Positions 42,566-53,660 are shown, counted from the stretch's first letter. The stretch: DNA of 64,000 bases from Euborellia annulipes (GCA_023213315.1 JAKCPI010012441.1:1-64000); one strand, 5' to 3'. Program-made: numbers and translations. Notes: a model not told the origin generated them from the sequence alone.

Positions 42566-42620
42566 CTAGCCGCGGCTTTGACCCCTACGCCCCTTTTTTG
42601 AATTATAGTTATGATATATA
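42566..42620 (-). mobile_element. Possible Helitron-like 3' end
   Basis: 'aactagccgcggctttgacc' on the minus strand ends GCCGCGGCTAG followed by TTTAA. The end matches those at 14411 and 26831. A GCCGCGGC palindrome directly precedes the terminus instead of the usual separated hairpin. Confidence 0.35.
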
Positions 42621-42899
42621 AAAATACAAATTATATACCATTCAAATTTGGCATATTTGGGAGGAGAAAAAATTTGTTAAAAATAATTTATTAGTCCTAA
42701 TAAGTAGGCTTGAAAAATTATTTATTTGAATTTTACATATTACAATTATTTATACATAATTTATGTTGAATTAATTAAAAACGTGGGGGCCCTGACGAGT
42801 TTAATAAAAACGACTTTTGCTTCTACTATGTGCGTTTGCTTAGCGCCCTTATTGCTAAAGAGATTAAATCAAAATTTTATTTTATTTATGCATACCAAC

Positions 42900-43240
42900 T
42901 AATCAACTAAGAATTTTTTCTTCAGCTGAACCTTCAGGAACACACACAGGGATACACACGCCCGTACCAGTGATGCACAGAGATAAACACGCCCGCACCA
43001 GGGACACACATTTTTGTCTGGTCACTTTCGATTTACTAGTGTATCCCTGGTGCGGGCGTGTGTTCCCTGTGTATCCCTGGTGCGGGCGTGTGTATCCCTG
43101 TGTATCCATGGTGCGGGCGTGTGTATCTCTGTCCCTGGTGTGGGCTTGAATATCCATGTGTGTCTCTAAAGGTTCACTATGCAGACCTGCTGCGGGCGTG
43201 TGGATCCCTTGATCATTTTTAATCATTTTTACTCGGGTTT
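42900..43240. mobile_element. Family T inverted repeat, copy T2, with expanded sub-repeats
   Basis: The right half has four tandem variants of 'gtgtatccctggtgcgggc' (43036-43150). The left half has two or three complementary 'acacgcccgcaccagggac' units. The right end is 'tcatttttaatcatttttac' plus 'tcggg'. The minus frame 42903-43226 encodes a matching peptide repeat and is only the satellite in translation. Confidence 0.75.
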
Positions 43241-44361
43241 CCCATTAGCCACCGGTCTAACCGAAATACTGTCTTTTCTTTATTTAAAATTATATTCGAA
43301 ATAAAACATTTAAATTAATAAAAAAAAGTTTCTTATTTTTTGTTTATATTTATTTTACCTTTGGCTCAGATTCATTTTTATTATAAATAAAAAAAAAAAA
43401 CATATTTCAAAAAAAAAAAAAAATTCATATGACTTATAAAAAACTTGTTTAAGATTTATAGAGAAAGTTTTCTTTTCTTAACTTAAAAAAAAAAAAGAAG
43501 AGAGAAAATAGAAACACATAAAAAAGATGAAAATAATACTGAAAATGAAACAACGAATTGGAAGATTTATAATTAAACTTGCTTGTTGGTTGCATAATTT
43601 AGTAAAAAAAAAAAATAAATAAAATAAAAAAAAAAATACAACTGATTAAGATGAACGCCATGAAATTTTTATTGACTTTCAATTAATTAAAATAAATGAG
43701 GACGCGATCTTAGTGATCTTAGATGATGAAAAAATGTATTGTCAAAAAAAAAAATTTCTTATTTATAACTCAATGGGGGTCCAGTTTACAATAGTGTCGG
43801 AAAAAAGTCCATGGCTCTGTTTATAATTTGAGTTCTTTAATATTTATTTTTTTTCTCCTGCGTATAAACTACGTATTACTCATTAACCTTTAGAAAAAAC
43901 TATCAGTACACACCAGATTTTTTATTATTAGATAGAACTTACCATTATTCATCTTAAAAATTTTCAAAGCTTGGAAGAATATTTTTTTTATTGATTAAAA
44001 TTTTTAAAATCCTTTCGCGTTTATAATTCCAATTATATAATCACAATTAATTATATTTTTTTAAAAGATAACCTCAATTAGTACTGGTTTATATTAATCA
44101 AATAATTCTAATTTCATAATTAGACTAATTTCGCGATAATGAAAATAAAAATATGAAAAGTTTATCAAATAATTATTTTTTATCTCATAAATTTACTCGT
44201 GTGTAGATTGATTATTTCATATCATTTTCACCCTGATTTTTAAATTACTCTAAAGTTTTGTTTTTTTTTTTTATTCAATTCAATTAATTCCCTCTTCAAT
44301 AATTTATTTTAAAAAATTTTGACTACCATTTTTATTCTCTTTTCTTTCTTAACTTTTTTCT
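43241..44361. other. AT-rich low-complexity sequence, no gene
   Basis: Many poly-A and poly-T tracts. A short 'cacaccagattttttatt' at 43910 recalls the D hairpin end. Confidence 0.55.
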
Positions 44362-44515
44362 TGCCCTCGGGGCTTGGTGTAGGGATTAGCGTGCTAACCT
44401 CGTATACCAAAAGTCGCGGGTTCGGACCCCAGGCAGTCTGATGATTTTATTTATGGCATTTGGATACCAAATGGCTTAAATAGAAATGCCTGGACCCCCA
44501 TTTGATATATTTAAA
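44362..44515 (+). mobile_element. tRNA-derived SINE (reference copy)
   Basis: The tRNA-like head has the A-box stretch TTGGTGTAGGGATTAGCG (44374-44391) and B-box GGGTTCGGACCCC (44418-44430), spaced as in Pol III type 2 promoters. The body follows, with 'ccaggcagtctgatgatttt', 'tttggataccaaatggc' and 'tgcctggaccccc'. It matches copies at 14709, 17290, 38893, 39700 and 61903. No cloverleaf forms over the full head, so it is a SINE rather than a tRNA gene. Confidence 0.8.
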
Positions 44516-45099
44516 CATACAAGTACAGTTAAAGACAGTGTTGCCCGGGCAGCACAAAATGACTTGGCTTCCTAATGGTTGCCTACCTTTGCTCTAAGGG
44601 GTTTTCGCTCTCGTCTATTGCCGGATGAATGCGCTATAAGTTGAAAATTTATTTTAAAAAATTGAAGGATATCCCGTTTTTATGTTCGCCTATTATTTCC
44701 TATTTGGCACAATTCCATTGATAAAATCAAAAGTAAAAAATTTTTTTTATAATTTATTATAAATAATAATATATTGTATTATAAAGATGGACATCCGTTT
44801 ATGGAAGAGAAATAATTGCAAGGCGAATGGCCTCTGACATTGAAATAAAAAAAAAATAAAAAAAAACACCTTTTTCCTGTAACTCTTTCATCATTATTAA
44901 TATTTTAGTCATTTTATAAATATTCAAAGATCACAGGAATTTATTTGTTCAAATAAACACACTTTAAAAATAGTTAGAAACATCAACTTTTTTTTTTTTG
45001 TTTTTTAATGTGGGTGAAATGTAATCAAAGATAAGATAAATTTAAACATACAGGGAGAGTGAGTGGCTCATCAAAAGAAATTTTCAATACGATTTAATT
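44516..45099. other. AT-rich sequence, no gene
   Basis: Nothing recognised. Confidence 0.5.
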
Positions 45100-45460
45100 T
45101 TATGCCTTATTCCTTAGAGCATGAACTAAGGGTCATTAGTTCGCATCTAGTGTTTTTAGAAGAAGCTTTCAATGCCAGATTGAGGCCCCATAGTAGGCAG
45201 ATTGAGGAGCCGTAGTCAACCCAAACATAACACAGACACAATTACACACAACAAACCCTCCTCCAGCTCTCAGAGAACAATCCACGCCTCTGAGCCATCC
45301 ACCAAATTGACCTGGGGACCAGCAAGACTGCGACCCCGTAAACAACCCTCCTCCATTATTACCCCGTAACCTCTTGAAAATGGTTCCAAAAGGAGAGCCT
45401 AAACGTCGAGTAAATCTCAACATCCCACGCGACTTAACCCGAGAAAACTTATACTTCTCT
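45100..45460. other. GC-richer unexplained stretch with an HHR-like relic
   Basis: It has balanced composition, with 'accctcctccagctctcag' and 'gacctggggaccagcaag', unlike the flanks. The minus frame 45169-45540 (123 codons, the longest in the window) crosses from family D into this stretch and has no domain I recognise. At 45371-45415 the plus strand reads CTTGAAAATGG...CCTAAACGTCG, resembling a decayed hammerhead with helix II GG/CC. It may be the remains of an HHR element or another transposon. Confidence 0.35.
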
Positions 45461-45462
45461 AC

Positions 45463-45935
45463 CCTTGTATATGAAATATATAGAGAGAGAAAGTATTGGT
45501 CTGTCAAAAATTCGATGTCGAGATTTTGATGGATATACATGTTTTGGGTCCCCTGAGTAAAAGTGGGTCGAAATTGGTCTGTGTGTGTGTATGTGGTGTA
45601 TGTGTGTCTGTGTGTCTGTATGTGTGGAAATTTTTTAGCATGAAGGAATTGAGTAGATTGAAATTTTATATTTACTTAGGTACCTTTGAAGAATCTCAAA
45701 ATAAGCTTTGAACAAAATCGGAAAAATCTAGTCTTTACTGATGTACTTTTCAGTTTTTTCGATTTTCTCAAAATTCCCTCAAGGTTTTTAAAATTCATAA
45801 ATGAACTATTTTTAGATGTCTTTAAAATGTATATTCTCATTTTGCCGTTGAAATCTTCTGAAGACTACTCTTGTTCTTCATAGGAAAGATAGAAATGGTT
45901 GATGGTAACGGAATTTAAATCTTTTTCTTTTATTA
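45463..45935 (+). mobile_element. Family D repeat, copy D9 (many small deletions)
   Basis: The terminus 'tatgaaatatatagagagag' is followed by 'aaagtattggtctgtc', 'ttgggtcccctgagtaaaag', a (TG)n run (45582-45625), 'gaaattttatatttacttagg', 'ctttactgatgtacttttc' and 'tcttcataggaaag'. Compared with other copies it has lost many short pieces. Frames 45496-45883 are repeat translation. Confidence 0.8.
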
Positions 45936-46304
45936 GATTAAAAATCAATTATTATTTAAATTCCCATTTTTTTAAATTTATTTGTGTCTTTAATTGTTTC
46001 AAAGAAAACATATATCTCTCTCTCACTTGCAAACATTATCGCCTGTCTCTACTCTTTTTAAATTCCCTTTCCACCTTATCTTCGCATAGGCTAATGTTAA
46101 TTTCCTATAGGGATTTGTATGTTAATTTCGATTCAGGGGGTCCCCTTTAGACTTTTAGGATTTAAATTTTTTTCCAATTCTTATGAAATTTTGTATTTAT
46201 TTACGATTCTATATTGTGTATAAAATGTCAAATATGAGATTAAAATTTTGAAAAATAACATAGTTTTGAAGCGTCAACTAATATTTTATACATCCTTGAA
46301 ACCC
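45936..46304. other. AT-rich sequence, no gene
   Basis: The plus frame 45899-46150 has no recognisable domain. Confidence 0.5.
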
Positions 46305-46462
46305 GGGGACACACATTTTTCTTCTAGTCACTTTCGATCTACTGTGTGTGTCCCTGCTGCGGGCGTGTATATTCCTGTGTGTCCCTCAAGGTTCACTGCA
46401 GACCTGCTGCGGGCATGTGTATCGCTCATTTGAATTGATCATTTTGAATCATTTTTACTCGG
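46305..46462. mobile_element. Family T inverted repeat, copy T3
   Basis: 'cacacatttttcttctagtc', 'tttcgatctactgtgtg', 'cctgctgcgggcgtgt', 'aaggttcactgcagacc' and the right end 'gaatcatttttactcggg'. The right end joins family D copy D10 directly at 'aagtatttgattc'. Confidence 0.7.
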
Positions 46463-46990
46463 GAAGTATTTGATTCATTTCAAAATTTCGAGGTTTGATT
46501 AATATACACGTTTTGAGGTCCCCTGAGTCCGAAAAAATGGTTTTTGTGGTTTCACGTCTGTCTGTGTGTCTGTGAACGGAACAAAATATGTCAAGAACGA
46601 AAAGAACTAGGAGCTTGAAATTTTATATTTAAGTTAGGCGCCCTCCTGGCTCGTGACACTTTTGAACAAAATCGGCCCAAAAGTACTAGTACTCTACTGA
46701 TGTATTTTTCAATTTTTTTTTCGATTTCCTCAAAATTCGCTCTAATGATTTTGATTAAAATTCAAAAATCAATTATTTTTTTTTTAGATGTTCTTTAAAA
46801 TACATATTCTCATTTTGCCATTGAAATCTTTTGAAGCACAGCTCTTGTACTTCATAGGAAAGATAAGAGAAATGGTTGCCATGGTAACAAATTATAAATG
46901 TTTTTTTCTCCCGTTTATAAATTTTATATTTTGAATTCTATTATATGGGCTGAAACTAAATATATGTCGACACAAAAAAAGTTGGTGTGA
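46463..46990 (+). mobile_element. Family D repeat, copy D10 (AT tip replaced by T3)
   Basis: It begins 'aagtatttgattcatttc', which is the D sequence just inside the AT-rich terminus. Then come 'cacgttttgaggtcccctg', 'gaaattttatatttaagttagg', 'tactagtactctactgatg', 'ggttgccatggtaac' and 'atgtcgacacaaaaaaag'. The hairpin is missing after 'ttggtgtgac'. Confidence 0.8.
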
Positions 46991-48106
46991 CAAAGAAAGA
47001 TAATATTTATTTTCTTTTTGTTACTCTATATTTCGTAATTTATCATGAGTCATGTATGATAGAGCTTAGAAAATTGCATCTATCGATGGCTTCTGGCGGG
47101 TATTCAAGATTTAATATTTAAATTTTCCGAACGCTCACCATCTTTTAATAAACCCTCTTTCTCCTTATTCTAAGAAAATAAAATTTTTTAAATTCCTTAA
47201 TTTAGGCCTCGATAGCATACATAAAAGAAAATAATCGCTTCTTCATTTAAAAGAATTTAGATAAGGAAAATAATGATTATTATATATTATGATTATCATA
47301 TGATCGTCAATACAGTTCTTAGAAAATTTTTTTTTTTCTTTTATTATAAACATTTTCTTTATCATTATAAATTTCTCATTAAAATTATATAAGTATCCAC
47401 TGTGGATGAGAGATTAAACAATATACACTGATAAGCTTAAAAACCGAAAGGGGTGCGAGTTTGGATTCTGTTCAAAACATGTTATATACCTGTAAATAGA
47501 AATTAAATCAAAAACACAACCAATTACTTCTAAGATGGCTTTAATCAAGGTCGGAGAGAAAACATCTCTAAATCTTAGAGAGACCCAGTGCATTTAAGCT
47601 ATGCAATCAAAACACAGATGCATATATATTTGCTCATATAGACAAAATTTTTCAAATGTTTTAATTAATAATCTTGTGAAAAAGCATTAAAAATAAATAA
47701 ATTAATATCATCTCTCTAATCACAGTTCTCTAGGAAGGGTTGAGTCAGATCTCTAATCAACGGATACTTTTGGTTGATACAGATAGTATATTCGGTTAGT
47801 TAAAGAACTAATTTTCTTTTTTTTTTTTACATTTTCTCTCTAATTTTCCTAATTCTTTATATTAAACAAACCTCATCTTTGAACTTTCAATTTTATTTCT
47901 CAATTAATTTTAAAAATATTTTAAAAATAGCGAATTAAAACAATAAGACTTCCAAAATGACACTTGATAACATTTCATTAAAAAACGATAAAAATTCAAT
48001 TGAAAATTAAGGAGAAAAAAAAAGAATGAATCATTCTTTAAAAAAAACAACTAAATAAATAAATAAATAAACCTATTTAAGAATAATTTTTTTTATTTAT
48101 TTATTA
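46991..48106. other. AT-rich sequence, no gene
   Basis: Nothing recognised in about 1.1 kb. Confidence 0.55.
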
Positions 48107-48250
48107 TATTTCTTTTTTAAGGTCTCTTGGGGTATAGGCTAGGGTTGACGTCGCGAGCGTATAATCATATGTCTAGACGGCTGCTGTTACTATTTAAATG
48201 TCGACTTCAGTTTCTCTCTCTCTAATTCTGATTAGCAGATATCACCCGGG
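48107..48250. mobile_element. Possible SINE-like fragment
   Basis: 'tttaaggtctcttggggtat' and 'gatatcacccggg' recall the ends of the SINE fragment at 9905-10005, but the centre ('gttgacgtcgcgagcg') is different. Weak. Confidence 0.25.
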
Positions 48251-48454
48251 AATTTTGTATGGAAATAGAAATAGCCAATGGTGAAAAAGGGTTATTTCCC
48301 AAAATTATTTTAAGTGATATAATATAATTTAATTTTTTTTTATTTTCTCTAGCGTATTTATTTTGATTTCTATAGCTTTCATGAGGGAGTGTGGTGATCA
48401 AATCTAAGCTATTTATGGTAGGAAATAAGTTTTTGTGATTTTCATAAAATTTTA

Positions 48455-48800
48455 AGTAATATGGTCAGTCTGTATGTGTGTGTGTGTGTGTGTGTGTGTC
48501 TGTGGACTGTATCCAATTTTAAGCAAGAAGTAATTAAGTGGTTGAAATTTTATATTTAAGTAAGACACCCTCCTGGAGCTTGAAAATAAGCTTTTGATCA
48601 AAATCAGCCAAAAAGTACCGGTACTAGTACTTTTCTGATGCATTTTTTCAGATTTTTTTTTCATTTTCTCAAAATTCAGCTCCAACGATTTTGATTAAAA
48701 TTCACAAATCAATTATTTTTTAGATGTTCTTTAAAATCTATATTCTCATTTTGTCCTTGAAATCTTTTGAAGCAAACTTTACTCTTGTACTTCATATATA
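48455..48800 (+). mobile_element. Family D repeat, copy D11 (5'-truncated)
   Basis: It starts at the 'atggtcagtctgtatg' block with a (TG)n run (48475-48499). Then come 'gaaattttatatttaagtaag', 'gtactagtacttttctgatg' and 'attctcattttgtccttg'. The AT terminus and the hairpin are both absent. Confidence 0.8.
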
Positions 48801-48905
48801 TGAAAATAAACGTGTCTCGCCTCGGACGGGAAGCGAATCCGGTACCCGAGCCACGGGATACTATTGTCTTCATTCTGAGCCTCGGGTCACATGGTTTGCA
48901 GGCTA
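48801..48905 (-). other. tRNA-like GC-rich segment
   Basis: The minus strand reads 'gtatcccgtggctcgggtacc' and 'ggattcgcttcccgtccgag'. The second part resembles a B-box with one change. It directly follows D11. It might be a SINE head; no second copy is visible. Confidence 0.25.
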
Positions 48906-49640
48906 ATTAAATTAAATGATTGCAAAACTTCGTTCATTTTTGCTTACTGTCGGATAAGCAAAAATATTACGTTCATTTGCAGAACTTGAAAATTGTTATA
49001 TTCCCTTAGAAATTATTTAGGTATTGCTAGATATATATTAGGACTTATGAGATGCTCCTATCAACAACCCTACTTTTTTATTTGAGATTTAAAAGGAGTT
49101 TGGTTGAGAGCCCCTCCTGTAGCTGTAGCTGCTGGTGTTGTTGCTGTTAATCCTCTCCTCTTTTTCTGTGTTCTGTAGCTACACTCGTAGCAGAGCCTTG
49201 AACTTTTTCCGTTCTCTCTTTCTCTCTCGTGATGTGGCGGAATGTCGAGAGTTGTTGCCACGTTGTTGTTGTCCTTTTAAACATTCCTCTTTTTTTTTTT
49301 TTCTCTTAAAAAAAAAAAAAAAAATGTTCTTGTTATTATAATAATAATTGCAAATGAAAAATATTTTCCTGAAAAAGACAAACGTGAAATTATAAAACTT
49401 CTTAAAAGTTTTTGTTTTTTTTTATTTATTTATTTTTTTAAACCGACGATCAGAAAAATAAAGTTCATTCCTCCCAGTATTTCTGTTTCTCTTACAAATT
49501 TCATAACAGACAAATAAAATACGATTATAATTAATTTAATGTGGCGCTTCGAGTGACGAAAACTATAATAATTTCTTTTTATTCATCTTTGCTATAATTA
49601 AAGATTGGAATTAAAAGTCAACATTAATAAAACTGCCATT
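48906..49640. other. Unassigned sequence, partly pyrimidine-rich
   Basis: Bases 49095-49265 are less AT-rich, with 'gtagctgtagctgctggtg' and 'gttgttgctgttaatcc' (trinucleotide-like). Overlapping short frames on both strands lack domains. Poly-T and poly-A follow at 49290-49323. Confidence 0.45.
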
Positions 49641-49880
49641 TCATCCAAAGCGGGTTTTTTTAAATTTGGAAATGAATATCTTCTTTCTTACAATTGGTAG
49701 CGAGGTCGGCGGAATGGGTTTTTTGAGAAGAAAAACAACAGGCCGGCCCGTCGCATGGTCTGAGGCCTGTTGAAAATATACCAGTAGAAGGAAGAGACAG
49801 ACATATAAAGAAGGACTGCTAGAGCTCGTGGTCTCCATCCACGTACCCACAATATGTGGGGCCCTTGGCACATAAATTTG
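49641..49880. other. GC-richer patch, unassigned
   Basis: 'ggccggcccgtcgcatgg' and 'gagctcgtggtctccatcc' stand out. Two overlapping minus frames (49641-49873) give unrelated peptides, which argues against conserved coding. No other copy in the window. Confidence 0.35.
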
Positions 49881-50027
49881 GAAATGGATATATAATGTTT
49901 AATTTAATTCAACTTAAATTGATTGAATTATAATAAAAAATTATAAAATAATTTGAATCACTAAATTTTATAAGGAAAATTAAAAGTGAGTGGCCTCAAA
50001 ATTTGTATTTAAAATTTTAAGTGTGCT

Positions 50028-50202
50028 GTGCGCCAGTAACACCAGATTTTTAATTTTATATCTTGAATTCTAATATATCGGCAGGAACTAAATATATCTC
50101 AATACAAAAAATCTGGTGTGACAAGCACAGAACTTAACTTTCTTTTAACAAAGTTAAGAGGAAGTTGTGTACTGGGCGTCCAGTCACACCAGATTTTTCT
50201 TA
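50028..50202. mobile_element. Family D 3' end with hairpin
   Basis: 'gtgctgtgcgccagtaacac' and 'cagatttttaatttt', then 'taatatatcggcagg', then a full hairpin (50108-50200) with 'aaatctggtgtgacaagcac' facing 'gtcacaccagattt'. Two hairpin ends lie in tandem, as if a second copy was truncated. Confidence 0.75.
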
Positions 50203-50209
50203 ATTCAAC

Positions 50210-50292
50210 TAAGGGTCCCCCTAGAATGTAATGTTATTCCCAAAGCACCGCTGGGGTGCCGTGAACTTCAAAAAGTTGGGAAACTCTGGTCT
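50210..50292. mobile_element. hAT-MITE remnant
   Basis: 'agggtccccctagaatg' and 'aaaaagttgggaaactctgg' resemble the inner and right-end sequence of the MITEs at 41080 and 41494. The left terminus is missing. Confidence 0.4.
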
Positions 50293-51372
50293 ATCAAGAA
50301 TATTGCAAGTTTATATAATTTTGTTTCCCCTTCCCTTTTACTATGCCTCATAATAAATTTTTTCATGAATCTAATCTACTTCATCTAATTACTTAATCAC
50401 TTTCTCTTTCATTTAATTTTAAAACAATCTCATATGTTTAATATTAAAATAAACAACAACTCAAAACACAATATTTTTATCATAAACTATAGATCTCTGA
50501 ATTTTAAAAATACTAGGAGGCTATTTTGCAACCCAATATATGAAAATATATTTATTGTATTGTAATTTTATTAAAAAAAAAAAAAAATCTTCGTATTATT
50601 TTGTTTCGGATGAACAAAATCTAGATTATAGACTCTTTATTATTATTGCTATTGAAATAAAATCGAAAAAATTGTTATTTGATTTGTTAATTAATGGAAA
50701 TTAGATGACAAATCGAGTCACAGGGGTACAGGGGCGTTGGGTCACAACCTCTAAAAAATAAATTCGCTCACCTTTACCGGATGTGGCATCATTTGCAACC
50801 CAGATGGGTGTTTGGGTGGGGCAGAGTGGGGGGAGGCTGATACAATAAACAGCATCAGTGCAGTCGACTGCATTTTCATAAATAAAAATAAATCCATCCA
50901 ATCATAAAAAAAAATGGAATAAATTTCACACACACAAAAAAAAAAAAAAAAATGGAATATAAAATAAATCTGTTGATTTGTAAAACATGAGAGTAAAATA
51001 AATTCGCGGTTCATCAGTTAAATTATTGATATTTTAAAAATAATAATGAATTAATTTATTACTTTTTTTTAGTTATAAAGAAAAAAAGTAAAAATGTGAA
51101 AGGAAGGATAATTTTTGATCGCATGCAATGCTTATGCAAAATCATTAAAATTTTAAGAAAAAAATTATAATTATAGATGAAATTTAATTATATTAAATTA
51201 GAATGGATGGATATTTTAATCCAACTAATTTAAAATAAATGTACAGTATTAATTTTTAAAATTTTGCATTAAAAAAAAATAAATAAAAAATAACAAAATA
51301 TTTTTCTCAAATCTCGGGTGGGGGGGGGAGGGGTAATTAGCCTCTTTGCCGTTTACGTTAAGCGTCTTGTTA
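50293..51372. other. AT-rich sequence, no gene
   Basis: Bases 50700-50870 are less AT-rich ('gtgtttgggtggggcagagtgg'), with two overlapping minus frames of unrelated sequence. A G-run lies at 51308-51320. Confidence 0.5.
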
Positions 51373-51445
51373 TTTACTATATCGATGATTTGATATCAGC
51401 CTGATAAGTTTACTAGTTGACTAAAAATGAAGCAACCGGCCCTAA
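51373..51445 (+). repeat. Dispersed repeat R, copy 2
   Basis: 'tttactatatcgatgatttg', 'gataagtttactagttgac' and 'gcaaccggccctaat' match 34320-34398. Confidence 0.55.
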
Positions 51446-51686
51446 TTCTCTAATAATATCGAAATCTGTTATATATATTTCAAAATTTAGAATTTTGATA
51501 TAAATTTACCACACTTTCCTCTTAATAACCACTTCTTTCATCCTCCTTTTTTGGTGATTTATTATTATAGATAAGCTTATAGCTTATCATAATTAAAGCA
51601 AATATAATTCTGTGATTAGATATTAATACTTGGATAGGTTACTCACAAAATGAAGAGCAGATTCAGCTCAAGGAATATATTTATTT

Positions 51687-51723
51687 GCTTACGTTTCGAA
51701 TGCCGATCACGCCAATCATCAGG
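51687..51723 (-). ncRNA. Hammerhead-like motif with complete core boxes
   Basis: The minus strand reads CTGATGA, a segment 'ttggcgtgatcggcattc', GAAAC, then GTA, which satisfies the NUH cleavage rule. Helix II pairing is poor (only GC/GC), and helix I is not convincing. A solitary copy; the outward tail 'aaataaatatattcc' follows it. Confidence 0.5.
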
Positions 51724-51780
51724 TTTCAGAATATCATTGGTATTATTGATATAATATCTGACTCTGATTACAATCGGAAC

Positions 51781-52160
51781 ATCCCCTGATTTTTTATTTT
51801 CATGGTCATAAATTGGTTTTCAACTTTTTTTTTTGGGGGGGGGAGTGGTCTGTTTTTCTTCTTTGAATTTCATTTTATCCCAATATGTTACATGTCGATG
51901 GATAAGGTTTTATTAATATATCTTTCTCTATTAGACATAACCCATTTAAAGGATAACATTTTATCATATAGCTTACTAATGGAAATTAATACTAAATATC
52001 TGAGAGGGTTTCTCATTAAAGAAAATTGAAACAAAACCCTTGTATATGAAATATTTTTAGAATAAAGACGATCTCGCGTGGAAATTTTTATTCTTATTAT
52101 TATATTAAGACTTACAATTTAAGGATTGAGGTGTGGGTTTCAAGTGAAACATTTTGATCT
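51781..52160. other. AT-rich sequence, no gene
   Basis: The plus frames 51802-52029 and 52126-52353 contain T-run peptides or the palindrome at 52161 and are not credible. Confidence 0.5.
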
Positions 52161-52265
52161 AAGGTTGTATTTATTTGATTTTCACGAGGGTAAAAAAGTA
52201 ATAACACAATTTAAATTTGTGTTATTACTTTTTTACCCTCGTGAAACTCACATAAATACAACCTT
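52161..52265. repeat. Near-perfect 105-bp palindrome
   Basis: 'aaggttgtatttatttg' and 'ttcacgagggtaaaaaagta' on the left face 'tacttttttaccctcgtgaa' and 'cataaatacaacctt' on the right. The symmetry centre is 'aatttaaatt' at about 52213, with essentially no loop. Only two or three mismatches are seen. It is likely a short foldback element. Confidence 0.88.
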
Positions 52266-52615
52266 GGTAATTAATAATACTGTACAATATTTAATAAGTG
52301 AAGTGACAAAATTAAATTCCAATTTTCCAAAAGGCACAAAACCCAATATTTGAAAAAAAAAAAAAAAAAAACAATCATTTGCTAATATTTTATAAATCTC
52401 ACATAACTTACTAATAGTTAAATTAAATATTTACTTTTCATTAACAGTTGAATTTGTTTTCATTGAGGAGATATAAGTTAGCCTACTTGAGTTGATTTTA
52501 AAGTTCGAAGATCTGACTACATATTAGTTAACAATTTCTGTCACAATGTCTATGAGATCTCTAAATAGTACATTGTAAAATGAATTCGAAGGGTTCTTAA
52601 TGTAAATGTATATTT
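52266..52615. other. AT-rich sequence, no gene
   Basis: Nothing recognised. Poly-A at 52353-52371. Confidence 0.5.
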
Positions 52616-52618
52616 ATA

Positions 52619-52655
52619 GGCTTGATGATGGCTGCATTGCGACCGAAAGTGTTAA
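52619..52655 (+). ncRNA. Decayed hammerhead-like motif
   Basis: 'gcttgatgatggctgcattg', then 'cgaccgaaagtgttaac'. The CUGA box has a changed base, helix II (GG/CC) is short, and GAAAC has become GAAAG. Confidence 0.4.
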
Positions 52656-52924
52656 CTAATTGCGCAAATACAGTCGTCTAGTCAGATCTTAGAAAGAGAA
52701 AAGTGTTTCCTTTAAAATCAGCACACATCATCTTGCTAATCAAGAAACTTTCCAAGAATCTACTCATTGAAAATTTACAACTCCCACTATCGAGTCTTTT
52801 GAATATTAATATCTGATTCAATACATATGTCTAGACAATTTCAATATATTTCGCCTTATAAACCATATGTGATTGAATAAGTTTTTGGATAACATATTTA
52901 CTAGACTTTGAATGTAACTGAGGC

Positions 52925-53024
52925 AGCCATTGTTTACTGTTTGATCACTGTCAACGTTTCGGTCTAAAAAGGTTTGAATAAATTAGACCGAAATGTCTCA
53001 CAGTGACCAAACAGCATACAATGT
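52925..53024. mobile_element. Inverted-repeat element with GAAAC-type arms
   Basis: 'ttactgtttgatcactgtc' and 'aacgtttcggtctaa' on the left face 'ttagaccgaaatgtc' and 'cacagtgaccaaacagc' on the right, around a 15-bp spacer. Each arm carries the GAAACGTY half of the hammerhead. CUGANGA is not recognisable. Confidence 0.6.
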
Positions 53025-53390
53025 CTTCTCTTTTAATTGTACCTTCCCATTTTCACCAGTTCGTCAACTTTATAATACATTGGTAATAATGAGAATAATT
53101 AATAAATTAACATAGGAGATGACTCACTCAATACTCTTATTACTAATAGATGGAAGGTTCAAGTTTCAGTTAGTCTAAAAAGTTAGTCTAAAAATAATTT
53201 TATTGCATAAGAAATTATATATAACAAAATTCAGGTCCATGGAGAAAATTTATATAATTTTATTGAACTTTTTGTGAATAAATAATTAATTTTCAAAAAA
53301 ATTATTTTAATCGGTATAAATTTAATTTACAACAAGAAAAGACGCAGGAGCAGCTAAAAAGAATGAAATCTTCTATTTTCACAACTTAGA

Positions 53391-53431
53391 GACGTTTCTG
53401 GAAAATTTTATTATCCCATCATCATTCCTTC
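53391..53431 (-). ncRNA. Decayed hammerhead motif (left arm)
   Basis: The minus strand reads AATGATGA, T, helix II GGGA (TTTTCC partner), 'aGAAACGTC'. The CTG of CUGAUGA has become AAT. Confidence 0.5.
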
Positions 53432-53569
53432 AAAATTATTTAGGACCCGGAGTATTATCATTCTCACTGAATAAGTAAGATGGAACAATTCGTTCCGGAC
53501 AATGATACATAATTATGCATGTATTGTACTCAACCAACTCCGACACCTAAACAATTTTGAAAGACTGAT

Positions 53570-53605
53570 GATGGGATAATAAAATTTCCCCGAAACGTCT
53601 CGTTA
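53570..53605 (+). ncRNA. Hammerhead ribozyme motif, intact core (right arm)
   Basis: CTGATGA (53575-53581), T, helix II GGGA with TCCC around an A/T loop, GAAA (53592-53595), then CGTC. Every invariant core base is present. Helix I (aaaga with tcgtt) has one mismatch in five. The short ACGU helix III applies as elsewhere. Confidence 0.7.
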
Positions 53606-53660
53606 ATTTTTAAATTTTATCGTTTTTGGCTGTTCTTTTCCTTTTGTATAAGTAAACAAC

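Larger units (their letters stand above)
53337..53660. mobile_element. Inverted-repeat HHR element
   Basis: The left arm (53337-53445) with 'gagacgtttctggaaaattt' and 'attatcccatcatca' mirrors the right arm (53545-53660) with 'tgatgatgggataataaaat' and 'ttccccgaaacgtctc'. The right tail is 'cgtttttggctgttc'. The left motif is on the minus strand and the right motif on the plus strand. Confidence 0.8.

Noticed and set aside
42903..43226. 107-codon frame with peptide repeats
   Set aside because: The repeats are the family T satellite in translation. Nothing suggests selection on the protein.
42900..43240. CRISPR-like spaced repeats
   Set aside because: Units are tandem and degenerate with no unique spacers, and the genome is clearly eukaryotic.
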